A stretch of 64,000 nt of DNA from Phallus indusiatus (taxonomy: Eukaryota; Basidiomycota; Agaricomycetes; Phallales; Phallaceae): the NCBI GenBank assembly GCA_027605045.1, contig JAQFWX010000131.1, forward strand, positions 31,776 through 95,775, written 5' to 3'. Position numbers and translations under genes: made by a program. A model generated the notes under the pieces. It saw nothing but the letters and a program-made list of their open reading frames with translations. It had not been told where the DNA came from and did not search any database. Position 1 is the first letter of the stretch. Each line of letters opens with the position of its first letter. Of this stretch, positions 33,001 through 45,494 are shown piece by piece.

Positions 33001-36000
33001 GACCAGCAAAAAAAGCCTGTTTCCCTGAATGTATCAGACAATAACCTCACCGAAGATTTTGAGACAAGAGGAAATTGGGACAAAGTTCTTAATTTAATAA
33101 TGAAGAAAGCTTTGTGAAATTCAGATTTCACGAATGATTTCGGACGGCACGCAAGATCTGAACTATATGTCGTCAAACTGGATAGCAAAAAAAAGGTTTG
33201 AATTCACCTTATACTTCAAAGCCATTACATCATAATCTACGACCCATATATCAAGTATCATATATGACGTCAATATGAATTGTCATGCGGAGAATACTAG
33301 GGCCATATTCAGGACGAAGGGCTATATTCATTTTGATTCCCAAATATCAAGTTAGCTCTGATTCCAGAGCTGAGGCAAATCCCAGACAATGTAACAATTC
33401 TACTCTGCATGCAGATCTGCAAAATAGGTCCACAGGAGGTTTTATGCCAGAAAAGAGTGCTTTTGTTCAGACAGTAAAGAATTTGGTGATCTTTGAGCTG
33501 AGTTCCTCACGCAGCCATTCAAACTCAGCGCGGCAGGTGCCAGGCGCTCTTCTCTTCGGAGCCGCCACTCGTTTACGTTTACAACTTTGCACGAACAATC
33601 AATCCAGCAAATGGAGAGTAAGATGTTCTAAACCTGACAATCAAAATTCCCCAAGTCAACTCATAATTGACTAACCTGGACAGAACTTCCATTCAGCAAC
33701 CCTAATCCCTGAACGTTACATAATTTTCGAATCGGAACATTCAAAATAGGATTCGAAGAATTCCCTCACCAACAACGCACAGTGTTGTCCTCGCAGATTT
33801 TTAAATGCCTTGATTATCAGGTGATTGTGAAGGAAGATAACGGAACGAAATCAACGATTGAATAATGTCTCACGTTTCTCAAAATTTCAAAGTTGCATAT
33901 ATCGTTTGACATCGGGCCTTTCGAGTTTGCGACTTGCGACTCTGGCAGTTGCGCCACATGATGACCATAAGAAACTAAAAAAAAACACCCTTTACGGCCC
34001 TTTGAACCGACCGCGAAAAAAATTCCCCATGTGTAAGGTGATAGATCCTCTTTCTCTCTTGATATTAAAAAATGCTTCCTTTTTTTCTATAACCCATAAT
34101 TCAGGTGAGCGGTGAGATTGATCATTCGTTGAAGCGGATGCGGCCAGACCATTACTGTTTTGAGTTTTGGCACTACATACACAATTCCAATCACTCCGAC
34201 CTCATCGATAATACCACGGTCACTGCATTTCAGAGGGAACAAAAAACAGCGGGGAATAGTCATGAATTGCGTTGGAGGAGGGGAAAGTCTTGGACTCCCA
34301 TTCAAGACGCATGCGTAAAGTGACTCCCAGTCGAGTATCAAGTTACTCGTTTAGCCCTAAATCAACTTTCTATATTTTGTTCTTTATCATAAAAAACTTA
34401 GATTGCCGTATCATACTATCAACTGATCCTTGATCTTCTTATCTACACGCTTCAAGGAAAAAAGGAGGGAAAGGGGAAAAATCTCCGAGTCCGAATTCGC
34501 ACATCATTGACACTGATTCACAGATCGTAAAATTTGCAGATAAGATATTGCGTCCTCCGGGGTAATACCTCAATAGTTGAACCGTCAACAGGAGGAAACC
34601 TAAAGGACGCGGTACGCGACGTACCTACGTGATGCAACGAAGCAACGCACAAAACATGGGTATCCAAGTTCTCTTGCGATTGCAATGCAATGTGTTACTA
34701 TCTCGGGAAATGTTTTTTTCTCCTTCTGTGCATCTTGCAGAAAGGAATCAAAAAGAGGAAGAAGAAGAAAAAACACACGAGTTATTGCCAGTGAGAGCCG
34801 ACCTCGGAGATTGATATGGTGATTGATACAAACATACAGAAAAAAAAACATCCTGCATGTATGCACGTCACTTGCCTTTATGGTGCGTGCGCGCCATGGC
34901 TATACCTAGTCAGCCACTTGTACTGTATTATAATAGCCGTGGCGTAATAAACATTTGCCAACGGGTAAATAAATAATATCAATGGACGATAATCACAGGA
35001 CATTGCTTAAAACGACTGGTATCAACGTGTTAACCACACTACCTATTACATCCGAAGATATCCGGCAAACGAAAAGTAAAAAACGGCATTAAAAAACTAG
35101 GCTATTAGAATGAATTCAAAAACGATGTAGAAATGGAAAAAAGGCGAAAGCATAACGACACTAAAGAAGGAAGGAAGGATGGAAGGAGAAAGGGTGTAGT
35201 GTGTAAAAAAGGGTGCATTAACGAAATTAAAAAAAAGGAAGTGAATATGAAAGTAATTACATAGCGAACCAATAATCATGGAATAAAATGTGATTAACAT
35301 GCTATTAGGAGTTCTTTTTGGGGGGGTAAGGAACAAGGCAACAACAGCACAAAGCGGTATACAGACAAACAATGAACAAAACGACGATATAATAGAACTA
35401 AAAGCGATGATGTGGGTGTAGAATAAATCTTTCAGAGGGAAGACAATTCCAATAAAACGAAACCATGACCATGATAGACAGAGAAGGGAGTCGAAAAGGA
35501 AGAGAAGGAGAAAAAAACGCAAAAACGCAAACACATTGAACACAAACACAAACACGATTTGAGAGTTATAATCGAAATTAGAAGGCAGCAGTAAGATGAA
35601 GAACGAAGATTTGATATTAGCAGTGGGAAGCGAGAAGGCAAGCAAAGGGAAAAAAAAAGATCGAAAGGAACACAAAAATTAAACAGCTATAGCTAAAACT
35701 AGAAGCGAAAGGCGGAGTTGCTTATGATCAAAGAGAGAAAAAATTTTTCAAACCGCCTGTCCATACAAGCCGGATTGAAAAAAAAATGACCACCAAGCCA
35801 ACCAACAATGAAAAGGAAAAAAACCACACTAAAGCGTCATATGCCAAAGAAAAAGAAGAAACGGTTGAAAAAAAATAATGATCCCACTTATAACAAGAAT
35901 ACCACCATCATGCTTGATTGTATTCATCCTCTCATTCCTCTCCCTACTTCCTCTCCCTTCTCTTTCCGCGCGCGACACTCTCAAATTTTTTTTCTCTTAT

Positions 36001-36142
36001 TTGAATTCTCGGAATCAGCAAAAACGCAAGTTTAAGGTAGGGTATGGTGGGTGGGGGGCTGCGAATGTCGTGTGTTTTCGCGGTCATCCTTCCGAATCCT
36101 ATAAGTGGTTTTTTTTTGATACGTTGCCGCAAAACGTCCCAA
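33001..36142. other. intergenic, no supported gene
   Basis: A forward frame at 32890-33117 is open and polar but short and without a domain. From about 34700 the plus strand is strongly A/G-rich (runs such as GGAAGGAAGGATGGAAGGAG near 35167), so a long pyrimidine-only frame on the minus strand at 35675-35097 is a composition artefact. The right end is probably the 3' UTR of the GATA factor. Confidence 0.4.
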
Positions 36143-39100
36143 CTATGACTTCGCGTCGTCAATCTTCCAAATGCTTCCAGCGGGGGCAGTACCCGTTGAA
36201 CCGAGTTCACCTGTACTTTCTCGTCTCCTCAACGGTACGGCACGAGCACCACCACCATTACCACCACCGCTACCACCACCACTATTGCCAGCGTTATTAT
36301 TACTTTGCTGCGACTGTAATAGTTGACTCGACTGGCTAGGCGACGTTTCCGAAGGACCACCAGCAACATTGCCACCACTTCCACTATTACCACCCGGCGA
36401 ACTCGACAAGACTCGCATATCGTCCATTCCTCGTTTAACAGCAAGTAGGATGTCATCCGTCCTGGCTAACAATTTTTCCAAGCGTTTCCTTTCTTGGTGC
36501 AATACCACGAAATGCGCGTTAAGATCTTCATAGGTAGGAATCGAACTACTTGCACCAGCAACAGCAGACGATGATGACGCTGATGACATATTAGACGAAG
36601 TCGCCATATTAAGATGATGGTGATGATGTGGTGAAGGCCCGCGATGCATAGGGCTTCCGGCAGACGAAGACGCGTCTTGAATGGGAGACGGTGATCCTTT
36701 GAAACCCGGTAAAAACGGATGCGAATGAGTGTGCGATAGAGGTGGTAACTGAACGTTTCCAGTAGCACTCAAATTAGGACTACCCCTCCACCGCCCCCGC
36801 CGCTATTTTCAGCTTGAGGATGTGAGAACGGCGATCGTCGCGACCCGCTAGAACCAGCGTAGCTGAAACTTCTCGTCGCACCGCCTCCCATGTGAGCGTG
36901 AGCATGGTGCGATATTTGATGCTGCTGTCCACCTCCTACATGCGCATGACCAGATAATACATCCAACTCTGACAACGACGGTAAATCAAATCCACCATGT
37001 CCGCTATGAGGCGAATGCAGTTGATGACCAGGATTAGACGACGAATGACCATGACTATCCCATGCATGAGAAGGAAGCACATTCACGGGTGTCAACCGCT
37101 CTCCACTTTCCGGATGTAATGTTTGCATTTGTTCAACGCTTGACTCGCGGTCACTGTTATTACTCCGCGTGCGACGAAGCTTTTTGCGCTGAGGCTCAGC
37201 AGCTGCATGTTCAGAATCGTACGCCAGTTCATGCTGAAGACCCAAAGGAGCCGTTACACTCCGTCTGCTAGCCTTTCCTAATGCATCGAGCGCTTCAGCA
37301 GCGTCCCGGTCCGACATTGTCGTATTAAGACCACCAGGTGATAACGGATTGGATGGGGACGAATTGGAGTTATTATTCAATTGAGGAACGAATGTGTGTG
37401 TTTGCCCTGATGAAACTGGCGCAGTCGCACTTGGAACAGCGCCTGAAGCTGCGGGAACACGTTTACGTCGTTTAATGACGGTCTTTTTCAAGGAGTTCGG
37501 ACGATGAGTTCCGTGCAGTTTATAATATAAACCTATAATAGGCCAGATGAGTATTTCGTCAGTTCCTTTTCTGAAAGAGGAGAAAAAGATATGCAAGATT
37601 GAAAAAAAAAAGCGGGAAACGAAAGAATTATCGTATCAGATAACGGTAAAAGACGCCCGCCTGCTAGAAACTGTATGGTCCGTGCGTGTGAGCAGGGAAC
37701 GGACAGTACAAAATCCCATGATAAAACAAGCGACCATACATCCGTAGCCAGCCGGTCGCATAGATGAGGGAAATTTTTTCTTTGATAAATTTAAAACACG
37801 CCCACGGCAAAGGTCCCCGCCAAAGACGGATCCGTGAATGAGCAAATAGAGGAAAAAAAAAGATCGAAGCGAACGAATAGGAATAGGGAAAAAAAAGAGA
37901 GAGCGAGATAGAGGAAAATCTTCACACTTACCGCAAGCGTTACATATATTATTTCCAGCATCGTCTCGTCTCCATAAAGGCGTAGTACTTGTTCCACAAT
38001 TTGCACAACTCAAAGCACCTACAGGCGCTCGACCTCGTCCACGGTTGATAGAAGCGTTGTTTGCGCCCCCATTGCCATTTCCCGAATCTGGCGACGGCTC
38101 ACTCTGGCTATTAGCCGCTGCTGCCTCATGAGCGGCTGCTGAAGCCAGAACAGCGGCGGCCGCTGTTTCTTGAGCTGAGTGTGCTGAATGAGAGAGGATA
38201 TTATTAAATGTAGGACATCCTGCACAGGCTGAAGCACCACCTGTGCCATCACAGCGACCGTCGCCGGGACAAGTACCACTTCCGGAGTGCCTTTGTGATT
38301 GCTGAGAGTCTGACATGGGAGATGCGGCTGGTGTCAACAACGCAGGCATTAGCCCCTGTTTGGGTAGTGTGGATACTGGAGGAGCATTTGCAGGAGGAGT
38401 TTGCTGTTGCTGTTGTGTCGATGACTGTTGTTGTTGTTGCTGCGATTGTTGTTGTTGTTGTTGCTGCTGCTGTTGCGGCTGCGACTGTTGTTGTTGCGAT
38501 TGCTGCTGAGAGGGTGCTGTAGATGAAACGGATTGCATCTGGTCTGTAGAAGCTGGACTGGGAGTGCGACCAAGGTTGGGAGGTCGGGCTGTACGACGAG
38601 CTTTGAGATAGAGACCTACAAAGCATGAAACAGGTTAGCGAAAAAAGTATGATTAAAAGAGTATATACAAACGAAAAAATAAAGTTGGATTGGAAAGAAC
38701 AATAACATGATAATTTAGCAACAAATAAGAGGGGATATCTCGAGGGCTAGATTGCCCTGGCCTCGCGGGAGACACGCCCAAGACGGCTAGACTGCAAGCC
38801 AACGAGCGGAAGAAAATGGCAAATGACAATGTATAGGTTATAAGAAAGAGTAAAAAGGAAATGAAAGCATACAGAACGGTCGTTTCATAAAAATAAATAA
38901 AAGAGCAGCTTGAAAAAAGCTGCCGCAAGCACTCGGAGACCAAAATACTCACCACACGCGTTGCAGATGGTTCTGCCCTCAGCGTCGCGCCTCCAGAGCG
39001 GCGTTGAGCTTGTGCCACAATTAACACATTTTTGGCCGGAGTCAGACATGGCAGAAGGAGATACAGATGGTGTTGTTGAGGCTGAGTTATCGGCTGTAGG

Positions 39101-39274
39101 AGGAGCTGAAGGTAGCTGGGAGTGCAAGTCCTGGGCGAACCTCGAGTCTTGGGACGGGGTGTCAGTTGCGGAAATAGATGGCGGAGGAGTAAAAGGCTGC
39201 ATTCCGTGTGATATAGGAAGTCTATGATGAGGTAAATTTGAGGAAACAGGAGTTTCCAACACCAACGGCGACAT
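36143..39274 (-). CDS. urbs1: Iron-responsive GATA transcription factor (URBS1/SRE/Fep1 class)
   Basis: Exons 39274-38953, 38615-37932 and 37532-about 36786, then a further frame 36785-36143, give about 800 aa. Two GATA fingers of spacing CX2CX17CX2C are present: [15 protein letters not shown] and [15 protein letters not shown]. Between them lies [19 protein letters not shown], exactly the CX5CX8CX2C cysteine-rich region that marks iron-sensing repressors of siderophore and iron-uptake genes. A glutamine-rich tract follows the first finger. The last part has a predicted coiled coil ([19 protein letters not shown]), also a family trait. Each finger is split by an intron after the codon for its last Cys. 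These introns (337 and 399 nt) are long for this genome. A one-base frame change in a G-rich run near 36783-36803 breaks the 3' end as read. The start ATG at 39274 follows an acceptor-like CTCAG, so upstream exons are possible. Confidence 0.87.
37635..37643 (+). promoter_or_regulatory. HGATAR-type site in the second intron of the GATA factor gene
   Basis: ATCAGATAA matches the ATCWGATAA consensus bound by the SRE/URBS1 family. It lies in the 399-nt intron, so it could serve autoregulation. The match is sequence-only. Confidence 0.3.
38395..38515 (-). repeat. CAG/CAA repeat encoding a glutamine tract
   Basis: On the coding (minus) strand the tract is a mix of CAG, CAA and TCG/TCT codons giving runs of Q broken by S and P within the GATA factor. 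Mixed codons make it less slippery than a pure CAG run. Confidence 0.9.
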
Positions 39275-42200
39275 CTGAGCAAAAGTCGAAATGGGGAGGA
39301 ACAGAAAATCAGACGTTGAGGTTGAGAGCCGTCCTCAGCTCTTTCCTTATCAACTCCGGCATCACTGACCAATCATATGCCGCGCATTACAAATATTACA
39401 TAAGCCACAATCTAATCTCTCTCTAGACTCCTTTCAGTGAGTGACTGTGTGTGCCATCCCACTCCCCTCCCGGCTTTTGCTGTATTGTGATATCTCCCAG
39501 TCACCCCCTCGAACTTCATTTTCCCCCGTGTTTCTCCCCCAGCAGCCGTCGGCAGAATCTGGTGGAATGGCTTCTTTTCCTGCCCAATCACCGCGAAGCG
39601 GTTACACCGTCTATGACACGAAGATCTGCCACTGGGGTTTGCACTTTTGAATCTTTCGAAAGATAAATATTCAGATAAATGGACAGATAGGTAGATCGTA
39701 CTATCACTTATCACAGAGTGCATGCAGTAAACCTGTTTGCAACTCGATCAAACGACACGATTTGATTATTTTAAATTTATTGGCGAAGGGTTCGCCTCCG
39801 AACACCTGCTGTATATGTAAATTTCGAGTCCCATTATTTAATTATGCGTCCTCCACTCGCATAACGGCCGCCCGTAGCTTCCGTTGTGTATATGAATCAC
39901 GATTTATCATTTCTGGACTCAAAATGCATATCACAAGACCTGTGATCAGCCTCGAAGCGCGGGTTAGGGTTATTATTTTGAACTGGCCAACAACAGCAAC
40001 AGTATAGAATTGCAAATGCGATTTTATCCCCCATCCCCCATCCTTCAGAACCCTTCAGAATCAGGAGAGGCTCTCCTTGGTTTTCTTTTCCCTCTCACTT
40101 TTCCCCCTTTCTTGCTGCGGTTGCCAATATAAAAAGATTTTTAGGGAAAAAGTGGCGTGGTTATGTACGTCTATAGTGTCCCGCCAGCGCCTGATTTGAA
40201 CAATTCATCGGGTCCAGATAACACTTCACGTGGCGGCAAATACCATGCCGTGTCAGGATGATAATCGGCTTGATCAGATAATCAAGACAAACTAAATTAG
40301 CACACAATCGGGATCTATTCTCAAATATATTCATGTTGATTACATCATGGCCTTTTGCCCCATATAAACAAAAAAATTGTATCTGATGACTATTATATAG
40401 TCCCGAGTGCGCCAGAGGCAAGGAACAGAAGGGTTTGTATGGCTTGTCTTCCCTCTCTCTTTTTGAGAGGCAAGCCCACATCTCTCCCAAAACTACTTCC
40501 GGTCAATGCGCCAACGCGTCAAATTTCTCAGGGCCAGACAAACTTCAGATCACGAGTCTGTTCTCAGAAGCGATGATGTAGGATTTTAGCTTTTTCACCG
40601 GACAGCGGAAATGAACTAAACAATTTTTACGTCCAGGAAAGATCAAAAGAGGGGGAAAAACACTTCAGAACTGCCCCCGGACCCCAGGTTATGGCTATAA
40701 ACGCTATTGAGGCAACCACTAAAGAACCATGTATGTACTACTGGATTATCTTTCCAAGCAAGGAGAAGAAACATGATGCATCATGGAAGTTATGATGATG
40801 CGCGATTAACGCCGTTGCTCGATGCCCGAATGCCCGGCTAAAATAAGGTACAGAATCAACGCTGCGGTGAGTGCCTCCATTATGCAGGCCTCGACTTCTA
40901 GAGCTGATTTTTTTCTGGTGACACAGTGTCAAGCTTCACATATCTCCTGTTATCGGCCTAATATATTCCAATTAAACGGAAGACCTTATTACATTGAGTT
41001 TCTTTTTTTGTAAGATGATCTATTTGATGAGTGCATTGGCAACTGTTGGGAGATGCGATTGCAACCAACTCTCGAGCTCGATCTAATCAAATCCGGCCTC
41101 AACTGTATACGTGCAACCCTTTGATTGTTTCCTGCCAAGCGCTACAACAAAACGGAGGAACTCTACGGATTCGACTCAGTTCCGGATGTATCTTGCATGT
41201 ATAGGAGTGCCCTGAATGCCTCCGTTCTTCCTCTACGGAAGAAGATCAGGATCCATACCGAACAGAACACCAAAAAAAAACAAAATTACTTCCCCATCTA
41301 TAATCGAGGGGTATCATCGCCGGCCTGACCACTTGTTCATCATCAATGTTCTCCCGACTTCGCTCCTCGACAAAAAAGAAAACACACACTTTCTTTAGAA
41401 AATCGCTGATGCTGGCACTATATATACACATATAAGCCAAAGAAGAACTTCTAAACATCCGAGTCACGTCATAATATGCGGGGAAGAGCCAAAATGCGCA
41501 ACGACTTCCAATCACGCAGTAAATGCGCAGACATAACCTAGACCTCGTTCAATGTTACGTATAAAAGAATCACGCTGGCCAGTAAGAATCACTGTCAAGT
41601 GTCGGCTAAACTTGGCGCCGCCCCGCCTTGTCAACGATGTGCTTGAGCTTAAACTGGTCAAGATGAGGGCCTTGTCAACTCAACTCAACTCTTCTCTTGT
41701 TATAAAACATCGGAAATTGAAGATCTTTGTATGTTCATAAACTCTCAGTTTCGGGCTCCGTTTTCATAATATGTACTACATCAATACGGATTTGGACATT
41801 CCAAGTCTCAGAATATACATATGCACAAACATTATGGACATCTCGGAGAAAAAAGTCCTAATAGACCCTTTCAACACGCGTTGTAGAAAATTCCAGACGC
41901 ATTTTATTTTTGTATCTATGCACCCCATACATGATACGTTCATTCGAGATGAATTAAGAGAACCTCCCCAGGAATCCGGCGTCGTATACAACACCAATAC
42001 CATGGAATGCGTATACAAAATACATATATCATGAGTATAGTATAACCGCTTCCATTTGTATATTGCCACTGGAAACCATTTCACCCGTTTATATACAGTG
42101 CTTCTGCTGACTTTAATGGCGAACCCCCATCGGTGATATGTAATACAGTACATTTTGATATGTAACCCCACATGAAATGAACTAATCAAATATCATTAAC

Positions 42201-42976
42201 TTTAATTTCCTATTATGCGTTTGTATGTAACAAAAAAGCTCGCGAAGCCTGAGAGAGAACACGGGCCAAGCCGATTCCATTTCCACCTTCCTACGCATTT
42301 ATTCAAGAGGGGGGCTCGTGACCCTATTTTTCCCTTCCCTTCTTCCCTCTATTTCATTTTTTTCTTGAGTGCATGCATCGGGGTGAGGTTGTACACTTTT
42401 TTCATATTATAATATTGCCCAAAATATACAAGGTATTGCTGTATGAAGAAGAGAGAAAGAGAAAGAAAAAATGCGAGCACCAGAAAGATGGAAAAAAAAT
42501 AAATGTACCATGTCGTACCATACCAAAGTCTTTTATAAAATGAACAAACGGCCAAACAGGGCACCTTAACCTCCATTGACCAATTAAAAAGAAAACGCAG
42601 AAAATAGGAAAATAGTTCCTCTGATAGCCGAAAAACCTCAACGAGAGGGGAAAGGGGCAAATAAGAGGATAACGGTAGAATGCATCAGTCATACACACTG
42701 GTGCAATAAGGAAAAGTAAGCTCGATAAAGAGAAAATATTGCTGTCGTGGAGTATGCCAAGGTCAAGATAATGTAATACCTGGATTTTGCCGAGGTCACG
42801 GTACATGTCATGATGATAGAGCTTGTCGAAAAAAAATGCCCCTTTGTCTGGTGACTAAATGAAGCCATGCATGCTGATGATAATACAACCCGGAGTTGAT
42901 TTAATACTGAGCAGGAAAGGGATTGTTCTATACAGGACGGGATGCAGAGAGAGGGAGAAAGAAAGAGGCGCAATGT
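39275..42976. other. long intergenic region upstream of the GATA factor
   Basis: No gene recognised in 3.7 kb. It contains an HGATAR match at 40273 and A/G-rich sequence near 42420-42480. The right end is the 3' flank of the aspartic protease gene. A long 5' leader or further 5' exons of the GATA gene may lie in 39275-39700. Confidence 0.4.
40273..40281 (+). promoter_or_regulatory. HGATAR-type site upstream of the GATA factor
   Basis: ATCAGATAA, about 1.0 kb upstream of the assumed start. It matches the consensus of iron-regulatory GATA factors and could mediate feedback control. Confidence 0.35.
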
Positions 42977-44833
42977 TCACGATAGTCGAAATCCGAGTAA
43001 CCACCAGCATAAAATGAAGAGAACGGTAAAACTCGGACCCGACGAATTCCAGCTTTTTGAAATTGTTCTGTGACCGGAACTAGTAGCTCGAATAGTAGCT
43101 TTCGCAGGATTCATGGCAAATGCCGGTGTAGGTAACGAACCACCACCAGAAACAGCAAGTGATTTGGCAACCGGAGAAAGTGAGGCAAACCCAACTGAAG
43201 GTGGATCATACCGAAAGACGGAGTAGACATTTTTCTGAGAAAAAAAAATATAAAAAAAGGGGAAATTTTACTTTTTTCTTGAACAAGACTCTTACCAAAA
43301 AAGTATCTCCGATGATCCAAGCAGGTAAGTTTCCCTGATTTTCTAATTCGAAAAAGGCACCAACGCAAGTATTGTTAGCAATTTCCTGAAGCATAAAATC
43401 AACTGGTTCAATGCTCCATATTCGCCCTCCGAAAGACAGGTTTATAGAAACCTCGGTGTCACATGCTGTAAAATGAAAAGCACATGTCAAATGAATTGGA
43501 GGAAAAGGAAAAAAGGCGTTGCAAAAAGAAAACACGAACGGTAAGTGTAGTAATTTTCGTAATCTCCCGAGCCAGGCGCAGATCCCGGAATGTTGCTGAA
43601 AATTTCGCTGATGAGGTTCGACGGACCACCGATTAGTGTAGTTCCTGTGTCAATAGCTGCAAACGAAGCCGATCCTGGAGGCAATGAAACATCAGCGCCT
43701 TGTACTGTGAGTGCTGTTTATGAGAGGGATCAGTTGCTTGAAAAAATCCAATGACTCATAAATTAAAACACATGATGTGACTGACAGGTTAAGGTCAGGA
43801 TCCAATATGATTGCAATCCTGAAGGTAATGGCAGATATTCGATGTCACCATTGTAGAGACTCGCACTGCCAAGACAAAGAAGAAAGATATCATCAATGAG
43901 GGAATTCGCATACTATAACGGTAATAAAAATTGTATTACTTGGTTGCGCCCAGTGTAAATACACCTCCGGGTTCATCCGGTTCAGCGTGAGGATCATTAG
44001 CAAACCTATATAAATCACAAGAACAAAAAAAACGTCACTTTCGCACATTCTCCGTGACTGCGAGAAGTTTTCGAGAGAAGACAATACCTTGTTAGGAAGA
44101 AACTAAACAGGGGAGACTCCAGTGCACCTCCAGCTGCGAGATTTTGCCAAAACGGGTTGGCTCGGGAAATTGCGATACTTTGGAAGGCAAGACCAAGCAA
44201 GCCATTTACGGGATCAAATAAAAGGGTGGAAGAGATTTCATCGCAGACAGCTGAAAGAAAGACGTCAATTCAAAATCATGGGTTTCCATAAAAGAAAGAA
44301 AGAGCCTCACCAAAAGTTTGCCCCGTAACTTGAAAATCTGACATCTGAACAACGTCCTGAGCGAGCGTTCCCGATGCTTCACCGCTCCCATACGTTATTT
44401 GAAAAGGCTGCGAGAGATTTTTGAATGTCGACGAAGCAGAGCTACTGAACCCGGAAACCCCTGTATCGCAAACGTCGCAACTCTTCTCGACTATCCACAA
44501 GTCGGATGATCCAGTATCAAGGATGACATTGAAAGATTTGGGAGGAGTTCCGATTCCGATTGTACCGTAATAACTACTGTCACTATTCTGATTCACAAGT
44601 TGTGTACTGCCGGACAAGGAACGTTTTGAGAGGCGATGTGGGGTAGAAGATGAGTCGGGAACCTTGTATTTCGAGCGAAGATGCGCCCCCTGTTCGCGAA
44701 ACCAGCTTGAATCGCGATGAGACTTTTGTCTCCTAATCAATGCGATATCAAGCCCGTCTGCTGTGGTAAAAGCTGGCCGAATAAGCAGAAGCAGACACAA
44801 AAAAATAAATGTTGATGGGAAGACTGTCTTCAT
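42977..44833 (-). CDS. A1 aspartic protease with hydrophobic C-terminal tail (yapsin-like, probably GPI-anchored)
   Basis: Seven exons, 44833-44311, 44250-44088, 44005-43940, 43865-43786, 43713-43540, 43465-43296 and 43234-42977, join to about 477 aa. Signal peptide MKTVFPSTFIFLCLLLLI; propeptide ending near LSKRSL, a KR processing site. First active site LDTGSSDLWIV, flap TYGSGEASG, second AAIDTGTTLIGG. The usual pepsin features GLLGLAF and IIGDTFL are present. The C-terminus ends in Ser-rich sequence followed by FTVLFILCWWLLGFRLS, a hydrophobic tail typical of GPI signals. It is unlike the polyporopepsin-type copies at 2-20 kb in sequence and intron plan, so it is a separate subfamily. A membrane or wall-bound processing protease is likely. 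Confidence 0.88.
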
Positions 44834-45494
44834 GATTCTGGTCGACCAGGACCTGAAAAGACAACGCAACAAAGAAAAAGGTGAGTTAATAGCACATTGA
44901 TGTGGAAAGAAAGGAGTGAGTAGTTTGCTTTTTTAGGAAATGGTAATGAAAAAGGTGGAGAGGGTGGAAGGAGCGGATTTTTCGGAACGGAAAAGGATCT
45001 TAGAGTGCAAGCCTTGGCTTCGACGAAGTTGGAAAAATGCCGGAATGCCGTGCTGCGCTAGCAACCGGAACAAAGCAACAATCACTTACGTCATTGTCAC
45101 ACGATACCAATATCGCCATCCCATCCTGGTCAACTTGAAGTCAAGGATTCACAACCAGAGTTGAGAGAAGAAAGGAAAACAGAAATTGCGCGGAATTAAA
45201 CAGCTGCGGGCGACAAAGAGTGAAAGACACCATACAAACGGCGGTCAGCCTTTCCCGAACATCGACTAGACTGCTGGATTCTATGGTGTATATAAATAAA
45301 GTAAGCGAATGAATGCAAGAATACAAGAACGGGAGAATGGGAGGGGCGATAGTCAAATTCTGCCAGCGGTGGAGCGCTCCTCACGCAATTATTGCCATGG
45401 CATGTCGTGACACGATTATCAAAAAAACTACCTTATTCTTGTGCCGTGCATATGTATTACATAGCAGTCATTTTGGACAAATTCAAAGCGTCAA
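44834..45494. other. intergenic, no supported gene
   Basis: 5' flank of the protease and 3' flank of the methyltransferase. TATATAAATAAA lies at 45288-45299, on the wrong side to serve either gene. No coding signal. Confidence 0.4.

Noticed and set aside
35097..35675. 192-codon open frame on the minus strand
   Set aside because: The plus strand is A/G-rich here, so the minus strand is pyrimidine-rich and lacks stops by composition. The product is a meaningless Phe/Leu/Ser string.
38295..38522. Forward frames with Val/Ala or Cys runs near 38.4 kb
   Set aside because: Antisense of the CAG/CAA tract in the GATA factor gene.
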